Part shown: in pieces, positions 26,297-37,133 of the stretch
Numbering within the stretch: position 1 is the stretch's first letter
Layout of the letters: each line of letters starts with the position of its first letter
Assembly: GCF_010093205.1 (NCBI RefSeq)
Contig: NZ_PDWN01000013.1
Location: forward strand, 1 to 64,000
DNA length: 64,000 nt
Source: Pseudoxanthomonas daejeonensis
GTDB taxonomy: Bacteria; Pseudomonadota; Gammaproteobacteria; Xanthomonadales; Xanthomonadaceae
Direction of reading: 5' to 3'
Position numbers and translations under genes: made by a program
Notes under the pieces: model-generated
Seen by the model: the letters and a program-made list of their open reading frames with translations, nothing else
What the model was told of the DNA's origin: nothing
The model's database searches: none

Positions 26297-27358
26297 ATGA
26301 CGCCAAAAGCCCCCCTGGACGCCCTGCCCCTCCACGGCGCCAACATCAAGTGCGGGATCGTCGCCGGCCTGGTCGCCATGGCCGACCGGATGGACGTGCC
26401 CTGTGATGGCTGGTTCGAGGGCCTGCGGCTCGAGCGCGCGCAGTTCGTTACCGAAACCCCCGTCTACCTCTCCTACCGCCAGGCCTGCGAGATCGTCGGG
26501 CGCGCCCTGCGCACGCTCCCGGGGGATGGACACGGCCTCGCGCTGGGCACGGCCCAGGACGTGGGCCATTTCGGCCTGCTCGGGCTTGCGATGATGACCG
26601 CCGGGAGTTTCGGCGAGGCGCTGCGCCTGGGCGTGCAGTTCGCGCCCATCACCGGGGCGATGATGGAGCTGCAGCTGCAGCTGGAAGCGCAGGTGCCGGA
26701 GGGCGGGGGCCCGGGCGTGGCGATGACCGCGCGCATGGGCACGCCCGAACCCGATATCGAACCGTTCCTGTGCGAGGAGCTGTTCGCCAGCAGCCTGATG
26801 CTCTGCCGCGGCCTGCTCGGACCGCGCTTTGTCCCGGCCCTGGTCGAACTGGCCTACCCGGCCCCGGCGTATGCCGGCGAGTACGAACGCCTGTTTGGTT
26901 GCGAGGTGCGCTTCGAGGCGGCCAGCAACCGGGTCGTCATCGACGCAAGCTGGCTCGGCGCGCCGATGCCGGCCAACAACCCGTCCACGGCCCGCCAGGT
27001 GCTGGAACTGTGCCAGCAGCAGATGCCGGCCGTGCGGCCCTCCAGCGAAATCGTGGCCGCGGTCGAGCAGCTGGTGCGACTGCAGCTGGCCGACGCACCG
27101 CGACTGCTCGACATCGCCGCCGAGCTGCACGTGAACGAACGCACCCTGCGTCGTTACCTGCACGATGCCGGGACCAGCTACAAGGAAATCCATGACCGGT
27201 TGCGACGCGATACCGCGCAAAGCCTGCTGACCGGTCCCGGCTCCAATGTCGCCGCGGTCGGCGCGGCCATCGGATTCCACGATCCGCGCGAGTTCCGGCG
27301 TGCGTTCAAGCGCTGGACCGGCCTGGCGCCGCGCGCGATGCGCAGCCGCACTTCCTGA
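26297..27358 (+). CDS. AraC-family regulator with arabinose-binding-like N-terminal domain
   Basis: 353 aa. The N-terminal ~200 residues match the PF12625-type ligand-sensing domain (GLALGTAQDVGHFGLLGLAMM, FGEALRLGVQFAPI). The C-terminal AraC DNA-binding domain (about 250-350) has two helix-turn-helix units: LLDIAAELHVNERTLRRYLH and VAAVGAAIGFHDPREFRRAFKRWTG. Relatives regulate catabolic loci such as ornithine or hydrophobic-substrate use. It is divergent from the beta-helix/cytochrome/TonB operon, which is its most likely target. The ATG at 26297 gives the usual family length. Confidence 0.92.
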   Translation: MTPKAPLDALPLHGANIKCGIVAGLVAMADRMDVPCDGWFEGLRLERAQFVTETPVYLSYRQACEIVGRALRTLPGDGHGLALGTAQDVGHFGLLGLAMMTAGSFGEALRLGVQFAPITGAMMELQLQLEAQVPEGGGPGVAMTARMGTPEPDIEPFLCEELFASSLMLCRGLLGPRFVPALVELAYPAPAYAGEYERLFGCEVRFEAASNRVVIDASWLGAPMPANNPSTARQVLELCQQQMPAVRPSSEIVAAVEQLVRLQLADAPRLLDIAAELHVNERTLRRYLHDAGTSYKEIHDRLRRDTAQSLLTGPGSNVAAVGAAIGFHDPREFRRAFKRWTGLAPRAMRSRTS

Positions 27359-27378
27359 CGCGCCCCGGCGGATAACGC

Positions 27379-27400
27379 AGCGCCTGGCCGCAGGCGTTCG
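27379..27400 (+). terminator. Weak hairpin between the convergent araC-type and apt genes
   Basis: CGCCTG-GCCG-CAGGCG (27381-27396) is followed by TTCGGGTT. It lies in the 45-bp gap between two convergent stop codons. The stem is short and the T tail poor. Confidence 0.35.
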
Positions 27401-27403
27401 GGT

Positions 27404-27937
27404 TCAGGCCCGCAGCAGCGCACGCAGGGGCGCCGCTGCGGTCCAGCGTTCGCGACCGCGCAGTTCCATGAGCTCGACGAGCACTGCCGCGCCCACCAGC
27501 TGTGCACCCTGGCGCTGCAGCAGCCGCGCGGCCGCGGCCAGCGTGCCGCCGGTGGCCAGCACGTCGTCGACCAGCAGCACCCGCGTACCGCTCGCGAGCG
27601 CATCGGCCTGGATCTGCAGGCGATCGCTGCCGTACTCCAGTGCGTAGGCTTCTTCCAGCAGCGCGCCCGGCAGCTTGCCCGGTTTGCGCAGCGGCACGAA
27701 ACCGGCCTCCAGTTCCCGTGCCAGCGCCGCGCCGAGGATGAAGCCGCGCGACTCCGCCCCCGCCACGGCCTGGATTCCGGCATCGCGCCACGGCGCACCC
27801 AGCGCCGACACCATCGCAGCCAGCCCATGCGCATCGGCCAGCAGCGGCACGATGTCCTTGAACATGATTCCCGGCGAAGGGAAATCCGGCACGTCCCGGA
27901 TCAGCGCCGCCCATTCCGGCGTCTTCGGATCATCCAT
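27404..27937 (-). CDS. apt: Adenine phosphoribosyltransferase
   Basis: Salvages adenine with PRPP to AMP. 177 aa from the ATG at 27937, preceded by GGAG; an upstream in-frame ATG at 27976 is less likely. Typical features are the N-terminal RDVPDFPSPGIMFKDIVPLL, the AGAESRGFILG loop, and the PRPP-binding VLLVDDVLATGGTL. Length is the family norm. Cytoplasmic. Confidence 0.96.
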   Translation of the reverse strand: MDDPKTPEWAALIRDVPDFPSPGIMFKDIVPLLADAHGLAAMVSALGAPWRDAGIQAVAGAESRGFILGAALARELEAGFVPLRKPGKLPGALLEEAYALEYGSDRLQIQADALASGTRVLLVDDVLATGGTLAAAARLLQRQGAQLVGAAVLVELMELRGRERWTAAAPLRALLRA

Positions 27938-28003
27938 CGCAAAGTCTCCTCGTCCTGTCGGCCGATTCCGGTCCATTCCCCTGGATGCTGACGCAACCGT
28001 GGG

Positions 28004-29560
28004 TCATGAACTGCATGAAAGCATCGAACAGCCCGCGCGGTGCCGCGCCCACTCCGGTCGTGCGCCGGCGTAGTGCCCGCGACCAGGCTGTTCCTCGTAT
28101 GGCCGCCGCATCACGTCCAGTAATTCGGTGATCCCGGCGGAGTCACCCTGCTCGGCACGGTCGATCGCCTCCTGCGCCAGCCAGTTGCGCAGGACGTAGC
28201 GCGGATTGGCCAGGCGCATCGTTTCGCGCCGCTGCTCCGCATCGAGCGGGTCGTCCAGCTGCCTGGCCCGGTGGCGTTTCAGCCATCCGAGCAGTGACGC
28301 CTCGATCCCGGCGCGCGCGTCCGCGTCATAGAAAGCCTCCGCGAACGGCGCCCGGTCCGCGCCGGCCGCTTCGTGCTCGCCGAGCGCGCGGAAGAACAGC
28401 GTCATGTCGACCTGCCCCTCCTGCAACAACTGCTGCAGCTCTGCGAACAGGCGCAGGTCCTCGTCGCGACAATGGGCCAGCCCCAGCTTGCGCGCGACCA
28501 GGTCGCGGTGGGCCAGGTCCCAGGCCCGCCCGAAGCGCGCCAGGCCGGCCTCCAGTGGTGCGACCTCCTTGAACAGCGGGGCCAGCGACTGCGCCAGCCG
28601 GGTCAGGTTCCAGTACGCGACCTGCGGCTGGGTGCCGAAGCGGTAGCGCCGACCCTGTGCGTCGGTGGTGTTGGGGGTCCAGTCCGGATCGTAGTCCTCG
28701 ACCCAGCCGTAGGGACCGTAGTCGATGGTGAGGCCGAGGATGGACATGTTGTCGGTGTTCATCACGCCGTGGACGAAGCCGACCCGCATCCAGCCGGCGA
28801 CCATCCATGCGGTGCGCTCGCACACCTGCGCGAACCATTCCGCATCGCCTGCTTCGCCCTGGCCGGCCAGCTCCGGGAAGTGATACCGCTGCGTGTAGTC
28901 GGTCAGGCGCCGCAGCAGCGCGACGTCGCCGCGCGCAGCCGGCAACTGCCAGCTGCCGAAGCGCAGGAAGGTCGGCGCCATGCGGCACACGATCGCGCCC
29001 GGCTCCGGTCGCGGATGGCCGTCGTAGAACATGTCGCGGACTACGCCTTCGCCGGTGCCCACCAGCGACAGCGCACGCGTGGTCGGCACGCCCAGGTGGT
29101 GCATCGCCTCGCTGCACAGGAACTCGCGCACCGACGAGCGCAGCACGGCCCGGCCATCGGCGAAACGCGAGTAAGGCGTCCGGCCAGCGCCCTTGAGCTG
29201 GAGTTCCCAGCGCGCCCCCTGCGCACCGAGGGCTTCGCCCAGCGAGATCGCGCGGCCGTCGCCCAGCTGCCCGGCCCAGCTGCCGAACTGGTGGCCGCCG
29301 TAGTTGCCTGCCCACGGCTGCATGCCCGGCAGCTGGGCATTGCCGCCGAACACGCGGGCGAAGTCCGGCGCGGCGACATCGGCCGCATCCAGGCCGACCA
29401 GCGCCGCGGCCTCCGGCGACCAGGCCAGCAGGTGCGGAGCGGAAACCGGCGCCGGATCCACCCGCGACCAGGCCGCCGCCTCTACTTCGCGTATGCGCGG
29501 CCCCGATTCCGGATCGCCGGGCAGCTCGCGCAGGAAGGCGTTGTCGAATTGGATCTGCAT
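28004..29560 (-). CDS. selO: Protein adenylyltransferase SelO
   Basis: Pseudokinase-fold enzyme that transfers AMP to protein hydroxyls and is linked to redox control. 518 aa, slightly longer than E. coli YdiU. Seen motifs include GNYGGHQFGSWAGQLGDGRA, ELQLKGAGRTPYSRFADGRA, and the NTDN of the metal site in GVMNTDNMSILGLTIDYGPY. The C-terminal GCSMLSCSS has cysteine where eukaryotic SelO carries selenocysteine. The ATG at 29560 gives a canonical N terminus. Confidence 0.95.
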   Translation of the reverse strand: MQIQFDNAFLRELPGDPESGPRIREVEAAAWSRVDPAPVSAPHLLAWSPEAAALVGLDAADVAAPDFARVFGGNAQLPGMQPWAGNYGGHQFGSWAGQLGDGRAISLGEALGAQGARWELQLKGAGRTPYSRFADGRAVLRSSVREFLCSEAMHHLGVPTTRALSLVGTGEGVVRDMFYDGHPRPEPGAIVCRMAPTFLRFGSWQLPAARGDVALLRRLTDYTQRYHFPELAGQGEAGDAEWFAQVCERTAWMVAGWMRVGFVHGVMNTDNMSILGLTIDYGPYGWVEDYDPDWTPNTTDAQGRRYRFGTQPQVAYWNLTRLAQSLAPLFKEVAPLEAGLARFGRAWDLAHRDLVARKLGLAHCRDEDLRLFAELQQLLQEGQVDMTLFFRALGEHEAAGADRAPFAEAFYDADARAGIEASLLGWLKRHRARQLDDPLDAEQRRETMRLANPRYVLRNWLAQEAIDRAEQGDSAGITELLDVMRRPYEEQPGRGHYAGARPEWARHRAGCSMLSCSS

Positions 29561-29610
29561 GCTGACCAGATGGGGGCGTCGCGCGGTTTCCGTAGGCCAC
29601 GCCCGCCGCT

Positions 29611-30297
29611 TCAGCCCGCCGAAAGCGCGAACGGCCCACCCTGTGCCAGCGCACGCTGGTGGGCCGGTCGCTCATGGATGCGCCGCAGGAAACCCGCCAG
29701 CGCCGGATGCCGCTCGAGCCCGCCGCGCACCGCGGCCGCTTCGACCGGGAAACTCATCTGGATGTCGGCCGCGGTGAACCGTTCGCCGCCGAACCAGCCA
29801 CCGGAGCGGGCCAGCGAGCTTTCCATCCAGTCCAGGTGCAGCTTCAGTTGCGGCCCGACGAAGCCGGACATCGCCTTGCCGACGATCCGCTCGGCGACCG
29901 GGCGGGCGAAGAACGGCATCTTCGCGGCGCGGATCCGCGCAAGCACCAGGCTCAGCAGCAGCGGCGGCATCGCCGAACCTTCGGCGTAATGCATCCAGTA
30001 GCGATACTGCAGCCGTTCGGACGAATCCACCGGCAGCGGAGTCGGCGAGAACGCGTGGGTGGTGTCGTAGCGTTCGACCAGGTATTCGAGGATCGCGCCT
30101 GATTCGGCGAGCGTGTGGCCGTCGTCGACCAGCACCGGCGACTTGCCGAGCGGATGCACCGCACGCAGCGCCGGCGGCGCCAGCATCGTGACCGGGTCGC
30201 GTGCGTAGCGCACCAGCTGATACGGCAAGGCCAGCTCCTCCAACAGCCACAGCACGCGCTGGGAGCGGGAGCTTTCCAGATGGTGGACGGTGATCAT
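29611..30297 (-). CDS. Glutathione S-transferase family protein
   Basis: 228 aa from the ATG at 30297 (MITVHHLESSRSQRVLWLLEEL). A longer start at 30327 adds ten poorly conserved residues. The N-terminal thioredoxin-like domain holds NPLGKSPVL-type HPLGKSPVLVDD and LAESGAILEYL, which bind glutathione. The C-terminal helical domain includes GGWFGGERFTAADIQMSFP. The substrate is unknown. It follows the csp gene on the same strand, after a terminator. Confidence 0.92.
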   Translation of the reverse strand: MITVHHLESSRSQRVLWLLEELALPYQLVRYARDPVTMLAPPALRAVHPLGKSPVLVDDGHTLAESGAILEYLVERYDTTHAFSPTPLPVDSSERLQYRYWMHYAEGSAMPPLLLSLVLARIRAAKMPFFARPVAERIVGKAMSGFVGPQLKLHLDWMESSLARSGGWFGGERFTAADIQMSFPVEAAAVRGGLERHPALAGFLRRIHERPAHQRALAQGGPFALSAG

Positions 30298-30351
30298 GGC
30301 GGCGCCGGATGCGGGGGAATGCCCCATCCTCGCATTTCACTGCCCGCAACG

Positions 30352-30384
30352 AAAAACGCCGGAGGCTTGCGCCCCCGGCGTTTC
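30352..30384 (-). terminator. Intrinsic terminator of the cold-shock gene
   Basis: On the minus strand AAACGCCGGGGG ... CCGGCG forms a GC-rich stem followed by TTTTTCG. It lies 33 nt past the csp stop codon. Confidence 0.88.
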
Positions 30385-30416
30385 GTGGTGACCGGCCTTG
30401 CGGCAGGTCGACGCAA

Positions 30417-30626
30417 TTACAGCGGCTGAACCTGGTCGGCCTGCAGGCCCTTCTGGCCCTGCACGACGATGAAGGAGACCTTCTGGCCTTCCTGCAGCGA
30501 CTTGAAGCCCGAACCCTGGATCGAACGGAAATGCACGAACAGGTCGGCACCGCTCTCCGGGGTGATGAAGCCGAAGCCCTTGGCGTCGTTGAACCACTTG
30601 ACGGTACCAGTCTGACGATCGGACAT
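30417..30626 (-). CDS. Cold-shock protein, CspA family
   Basis: Single-domain RNA/DNA chaperone of 69 aa. RNP1 is KGFGFITP and RNP2 is LFVHFRSI, both on the nucleic-acid-binding face. The N terminus [16 protein letters not shown] is canonical. AGGAGTT precedes the ATG. A gene-free leader of about 200 nt upstream suggests post-transcriptional control as in other csp genes. The sequence does not tell which paralogue this is. Confidence 0.96.
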   Translation of the reverse strand: MSDRQTGTVKWFNDAKGFGFITPESGADLFVHFRSIQGSGFKSLQEGQKVSFIVVQGQKGLQADQVQPL

Positions 30627-30831
30627 GATTTGCTAACTCCTATCAACTTTTAAATGGAAAACCGAGCGCGGCACATCCGCGACGGTACTGGGTTGCAGGC
30701 GTTGGCAAAGCGGAACGATGTAGCGGATCGTCAGATCGACTGCACCAGGCCACGATTCACGGTGACCCATGCAAACACAGTGCGCGCACCATACCCGGAT
30801 TTCCGCTGAATAGCGAGTCCGGGCTGCCCGC
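30627..30831 (-). promoter_or_regulatory. Long upstream/leader region of the cold-shock gene
   Basis: 205 bp without a gene between the csp start and the next stop codon. The part nearest the gene is AT-rich for this genome (TTTAAAAGTTGATAGGAG). Such leaders in csp genes form temperature-responsive structures; here that is inference. Confidence 0.4.
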
Positions 30832-31854
30832 CTATTCAGGAGGAGGCGCGACGGGCCCGGGCGGCAGCCCCCAAGCCCGGGCAGCGAGCTGGTACGACAG
30901 CACCCTGGCGGCATGATCGTGGATGTTGGCCACCACCATCAATTCATCCGGGCGGTGCCGGGCGGCAAACGCCGCCAGCCCCCGGGCCACGGTCTCCGGA
31001 CCACCGACGACGCTGCAGGCCAGCGCCCGCTCGACTCCGGCCTTCTCCTCCGGCGTCCAATAGGCCTCGATGTCGTCGATCGGCGCGGGAATCAGGCCGG
31101 TGCGGCCGCGCCGCAGGTTCACGAACGCCTGCTGGGCGGTAGTGAACAGGCGCCGGGCTTCCTCGTCGCTGCCGGCGGCGATCACGTTCACCGCCAGCAT
31201 CGCGTGCGGCTGGCGCAGCTGCGCCGATGGCCGGAAGTCGCGGTGGTAGAGCATCAATGCCTGCTCCATCGCGTCGGGCGCGAAATGCGAGGCGAAGGCA
31301 AAAGGCAGGCCCAGGGCCGCGGCCAGCTGCGCCCCGAACAGGCTGGAGCCCAGGATCCAGACCGGTACCTCCAGTCCCGCCCCCGGCACGGCGCGTACCG
31401 CCTGTCCGGGCTGGGCTGGCTGGAAGTAGCCCAGCAGTTCCTGCACGTCCTGCGGAAAACGCTCGGCACTGTCGAAGTAGCGGCGCAGGGCCTTCGCGGT
31501 GGCCTGGTCGGTCCCCGGCGCGCGGCCCACGCCCAGGTCGACCCGGCCCGGATGCAGGGCGGCCAGGGTGCCGAACTGCTCGGCCACCTGCAGCGGTGAA
31601 TGGTTGGGCAGCATGATTCCACCGGCGCCCACCCGGATCGCGCGCGTACCGGCGGCGATGTGCGCGATCAGCACCGCCGTCGCCGCGGAGGCGATCCCGG
31701 GCATGTTGTGGTGTTCGGCCAGCCAGAAGCGCCGGTAGCCCAGCGCCTCGGCATGGCGCGCCAGGTCCAGGCTGTTGCCCAGCGCGGTGGCCACGTCGCT
31801 GCCTTCGCACACCGGTGCGAGGTCCAGGACCGAGAGTGGAATGGTCTGCGTCAC
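30832..31854 (-). CDS. LLM-class flavin-dependent oxidoreductase (luciferase-like)
   Basis: 340 aa, starting at a GTG (31854). A TIM-barrel flavin oxidoreductase of the bacterial luciferase family, subgroup with YhbW. Seen are [55 protein letters not shown] and [12 protein letters not shown], all conserved in this subgroup. Likely uses reduced FMN or F420-like flavin to oxidise an unknown substrate. It ends in a proline-rich tail. The gene 3' to it is csp; no operon partner gives a clue to its substrate. Confidence 0.92.
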   Translation of the reverse strand: MTQTIPLSVLDLAPVCEGSDVATALGNSLDLARHAEALGYRRFWLAEHHNMPGIASAATAVLIAHIAAGTRAIRVGAGGIMLPNHSPLQVAEQFGTLAALHPGRVDLGVGRAPGTDQATAKALRRYFDSAERFPQDVQELLGYFQPAQPGQAVRAVPGAGLEVPVWILGSSLFGAQLAAALGLPFAFASHFAPDAMEQALMLYHRDFRPSAQLRQPHAMLAVNVIAAGSDEEARRLFTTAQQAFVNLRRGRTGLIPAPIDDIEAYWTPEEKAGVERALACSVVGGPETVARGLAAFAARHRPDELMVVANIHDHAARVLSYQLAARAWGLPPGPVAPPPE

Positions 31855-31881
31855 GCGGGCTGCCAGGCGTTCACTACGTCG

Positions 31882-32394
31882 CTATCGCCGCGCCGCCTCG
31901 CGCACCGGCGTGGCTGGCCCGGCCAGGCGCGCGGTGGCGGGCGCCAGCGTGGCCACACCATGGCCCCGCTCGGCCAGGTACTCGAGCCATTTGCCCAGGA
32001 ACGTGTTCATGCGCAGGCGATGGCCAACCAGTTCGGCCGGCGGCGGATACAGGCCGATCACGTCCTGCCAGCGACGACCCACGTAGCAGTGGGTGGTTTC
32101 CACCTGTCGCGCGTCGCTGTACAGGCGCAGGTAGGCCGAAGGATCCGGTTCGCCGGTCAGCGGATCGCGCAGGTCGTAGGTCAGGCGAAGTTCGAGCGTG
32201 TACGGATGGCGCTCGAGTACGTCCAGGCGCACGTCCAGGCCGTCGCCCACGCTGGAAAGGTAGCTGCCCTCGCCCAGGCGTGCCGGCGCGAACAGGCGTT
32301 GCAACCGCGCGTGGTTTTCCGCGTACAGCGCCATCAGCCAGCCGAAGCGGCTCAATCTCGGGATGCGCGTGCCGTGTGGGGTGACCTGCTGCAT
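31882..32394 (-). CDS. DUF1249 family protein (YqiB-like)
   Basis: About 170 aa from the ATG at 32394; the longer frame adds a Cys-rich segment that does not look like protein. The conserved core runs RFGWLMALYAENHARLQRLF ... VGDGLDVRLDVLERHPYTLELRLTYDL ... LRLYSDARQVE ... MNTFLGKWLEYLAERGH. The family is conserved in gammaproteobacteria with no assigned function. It is soluble, with no signal peptide. It is followed by the LLM gene after 27 bp on the same strand. Confidence 0.88.
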   Translation of the reverse strand: MQQVTPHGTRIPRLSRFGWLMALYAENHARLQRLFAPARLGEGSYLSSVGDGLDVRLDVLERHPYTLELRLTYDLRDPLTGEPDPSAYLRLYSDARQVETTHCYVGRRWQDVIGLYPPPAELVGHRLRMNTFLGKWLEYLAERGHGVATLAPATARLAGPATPVREAARR

Positions 32395-32496
32395 GCGACC
32401 GATGCTACACGCTGTGCAACGGGCGCGGCAGCATTGACCGTGAACGCACACAGGCCTACCTTGGGGAAGCCACTGGGGGTGTGATCCCCTGTCGGC

Positions 32497-33318
32497 TCAG
32501 AACATTTCCCTCTGCAACCCCAGCGTCGACAGGACCTTGCCCGAGATTTCCTCGATCGAGGTATGGGTCGTGCTCAGCGTCGGGATCCGCTCAAGGCTGA
32601 ACATCGCTTCGGCCGCCTGCACTTCGCGCCGGCATGTATCCAGCCGCGCGTAACGCGAATCCGGCCGCCGCTCCTGGCGGATCTGCTGCAGCCGCTCCGG
32701 ATCGATCGTCAGGCCGAACAGCTTGCGCCGGTACGGCTTGAGCCGCGGCGGCAGACGATCGCTCTCCAGGTCGCCATCGGTCAGCGGATAGTTCGCCGCC
32801 TTGATCCCGTAGTGCAGCGCCAGGTAGACGCAAGTCGGCGTCTTGCCCGCGCGCGACACGCCGACCAGGACCACGTCGGCCTCGTCATAGTCCAGCGCCA
32901 CGCCGTCGTCATGGCTCAGCGAATAGTTCATCGCGTTGATGCGGCGGTGATAGGTCTCGAAATCGACCATGCCATGCGCCTGCCCCACCCGCGACTGCCG
33001 CGGCTGCTCGAGCTCGCGCTCCAGGGGCTCGATGAAGGGCGCGAACACGTCCAGCATCAGCGCGCCGCTCTCGGCCAGGGTCAGGCTCAGCTGCGGATCG
33101 ACGCAGGAGTTGACCACGATCGGCCGCACCCCGTGGAGGACGCCCGCCGCGTGGATGCGCCCGGCCGCCTCGCGCGCCTTGTCGACGTCATCGACGAAGG
33201 CCAGCCGGTCGGTGAGGAACTGGAAGCCACTGAACTGGGTAAGCAGGCTGTGGCCGATGGTCTCGGCGGTGATACCGGTGCCATCGGAGACGTAGAACAC
33301 CGGGCGGATGCTGGTCAT
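32497..33318 (-). CDS. ppsR: PEP synthetase regulatory protein (kinase/pyrophosphorylase)
   Basis: 273 aa DUF299 enzyme that inactivates PEP synthase by ADP-dependent threonine phosphorylation and reactivates it by phosphate-dependent removal. The N terminus [20 protein letters not shown] and the P-loop GVSRAGKT are diagnostic. It is divergent from ppsA across 144 bp, its usual partner, which supports the assignment. Confidence 0.96.
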   Translation of the reverse strand: MTSIRPVFYVSDGTGITAETIGHSLLTQFSGFQFLTDRLAFVDDVDKAREAAGRIHAAGVLHGVRPIVVNSCVDPQLSLTLAESGALMLDVFAPFIEPLERELEQPRQSRVGQAHGMVDFETYHRRINAMNYSLSHDDGVALDYDEADVVLVGVSRAGKTPTCVYLALHYGIKAANYPLTDGDLESDRLPPRLKPYRRKLFGLTIDPERLQQIRQERRPDSRYARLDTCRREVQAAEAMFSLERIPTLSTTHTSIEEISGKVLSTLGLQREMF

Positions 33319-33462
33319 GGAATCGTTTTCTCCGTCTCACACCAAAACGGCCGCATTTACAAGATTGATATGCCTGGATGCTGGGGCGCATCATAACGGT
33401 TCCACATATCTCGGGACGGCGGCCACTGCCCGGCCGGGCGGTGGCTCTACGGAGCATCGCAC

Positions 33463-35835
<2,373 letters not shown>

Positions 35836-35858
35836 TCCGCCGCGCCCTGCAAGCAGAA

Positions 35859-35885
35859 GGCCCGCCGGAAGGCGGGCCTTTTTTT
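35859..35885 (+). terminator. Intrinsic terminator of ppsA
   Basis: GGCCCGCC-GGAA-GGCGGGCC, then seven T, 23 nt after the ppsA stop codon. Confidence 0.95.
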
Positions 35886-35935
35886 GAGCCACCGCGGCAG
35901 CTGCGAAGCCGTGCCGTGTCCGCTATGCCGCGTCG

Positions 35936-36496
35936 TCAGCCGCCGGCCAGCTGCGCCAGGTGCCTGCGGTAGTGGCGCAGCTCGTCGATCGAATCATGCA
36001 CGTCGCTCAGGGCAGTGTGTGCGGATTGCTTGCGCACGCCCGCCAGCACGTCCGGCGCCCAGCGCCGCGCGAGCTCCTTGAGCGTGCTCACGTCGAGGTT
36101 GCGGTAGTGGAAGTACTGCTCCAGCCGCGGCATCAGGCGGTGAAGGAAGCGGCGGTCCTGGCAGATGGAGTTGCCGCACATCGGCGATGCCTTCGCCGGC
36201 ACCCATTGGTTGAGGAAGGCGACGGTGCGCGCCTCGGCCTGGGCGATACCGACGTCGCTGTCGAGCACGCGCTGCCACAGGCCGGACTTCCGGTGCTGGT
36301 TGCGGTTCCACTCGTCCATCGCCTCCAGCGCAGCCAGTGGATGGGCGATCGCCAGTTCCGGCCCCTCGGCCAGCACGTTGAGCTGGGAGTCGGTGACCAC
36401 GGTGGCGATCTCGAGGATCGAATCTCCGCCGGTATCCAGCCCGGTCATCTCCAGGTCGATCCAGATCAGGCGGTCCTGTCCTGCGGCTATGCCCAT
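35936..36496 (-). CDS. orn: Oligoribonuclease
   Basis: 3'-5' exoribonuclease degrading very short RNAs, including pGpG from cyclic-di-GMP turnover. 186 aa. DEDDh residues include Asp14 and Glu16 in [10 protein letters not shown], and the late [16 protein letters not shown] carries the His and Asp. Length and sequence are typical. Divergent from the DUF2721 gene across 86 bp. Confidence 0.97.
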   Translation of the reverse strand: MGIAAGQDRLIWIDLEMTGLDTGGDSILEIATVVTDSQLNVLAEGPELAIAHPLAALEAMDEWNRNQHRKSGLWQRVLDSDVGIAQAEARTVAFLNQWVPAKASPMCGNSICQDRRFLHRLMPRLEQYFHYRNLDVSTLKELARRWAPDVLAGVRKQSAHTALSDVHDSIDELRHYRRHLAQLAGG

Positions 36497-36582
36497 GTGC
36501 GTCCATTCCGGTGGTCGTGTCGCGTCCTTGCGGGCCGCGCTTGGGCTGGCATGATAGCGCAGACCCCATTACCGGCCGTTCC

Positions 36583-37044
36583 ATGGACTCCGCGAACATC
36601 CATGCCGTGCTCGCCGCGATGCTGGCGCCGGCGTTCTTCCTGACCGCCACCGCCTCCCTGCTGCTGTCGGCCAACAACCGCCTGGCACGCATCATCGACC
36701 GCGCCCGCACCCTGTTGCGCGAGCTGGCCTTGATCGAAGACGAGATCGAGCGCGCCCTGTACGAACGGCGCATCGCCCTGCAGCGCAGGCGCAGCCTGAA
36801 CATCCTGCGCGCCGGACAGCTGTTGTACGGGGCGATCAGCTGCTTCGTCGGTACCAGCCTGGCGGTGTCGGTCGACACGTTCACCGGGCACCGCCTGGGA
36901 GCGCTGCCGATCTGGCTGGCGTCGGCCGGGGTGCTTTCGATGTTCGCGGCCAGCATCCTGCTGGCACGCGAATCGACCTTGGCCGTCACCGCGATCAACG
37001 AGGAGATGGATCACCGGCCGGTCGCACCCAAACCGATTCCGTAG
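36583..37044 (+). CDS. DUF2721 inner-membrane protein
   Basis: 153 aa from the ATG at 36583; an earlier in-frame start adds a charged, non-conserved stretch. Three membrane segments are visible: HAVLAAMLAPAFFLTATASL, LLYGAISCFVGTSLAVSV and LPIWLASAGVLSMFAASIL. Between the first two lies a long charged helix (NNRLARIIDRARTL ... LYERRIALQRRRSLNILRAG). Function unknown. It is convergent with the GNAT-TadA gene. Confidence 0.85.
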   Translation: MDSANIHAVLAAMLAPAFFLTATASLLLSANNRLARIIDRARTLLRELALIEDEIERALYERRIALQRRRSLNILRAGQLLYGAISCFVGTSLAVSVDTFTGHRLGALPIWLASAGVLSMFAASILLARESTLAVTAINEEMDHRPVAPKPIP

Positions 37045-37133
37045 AGCGGGCCCTGCCCCACGCCCGGCGCATCGACAGCGAGGGCGTGGCTGGCCAGGAT
37101 TCCGGACGCAGCTCGCCATCGCACATGGCCGCG

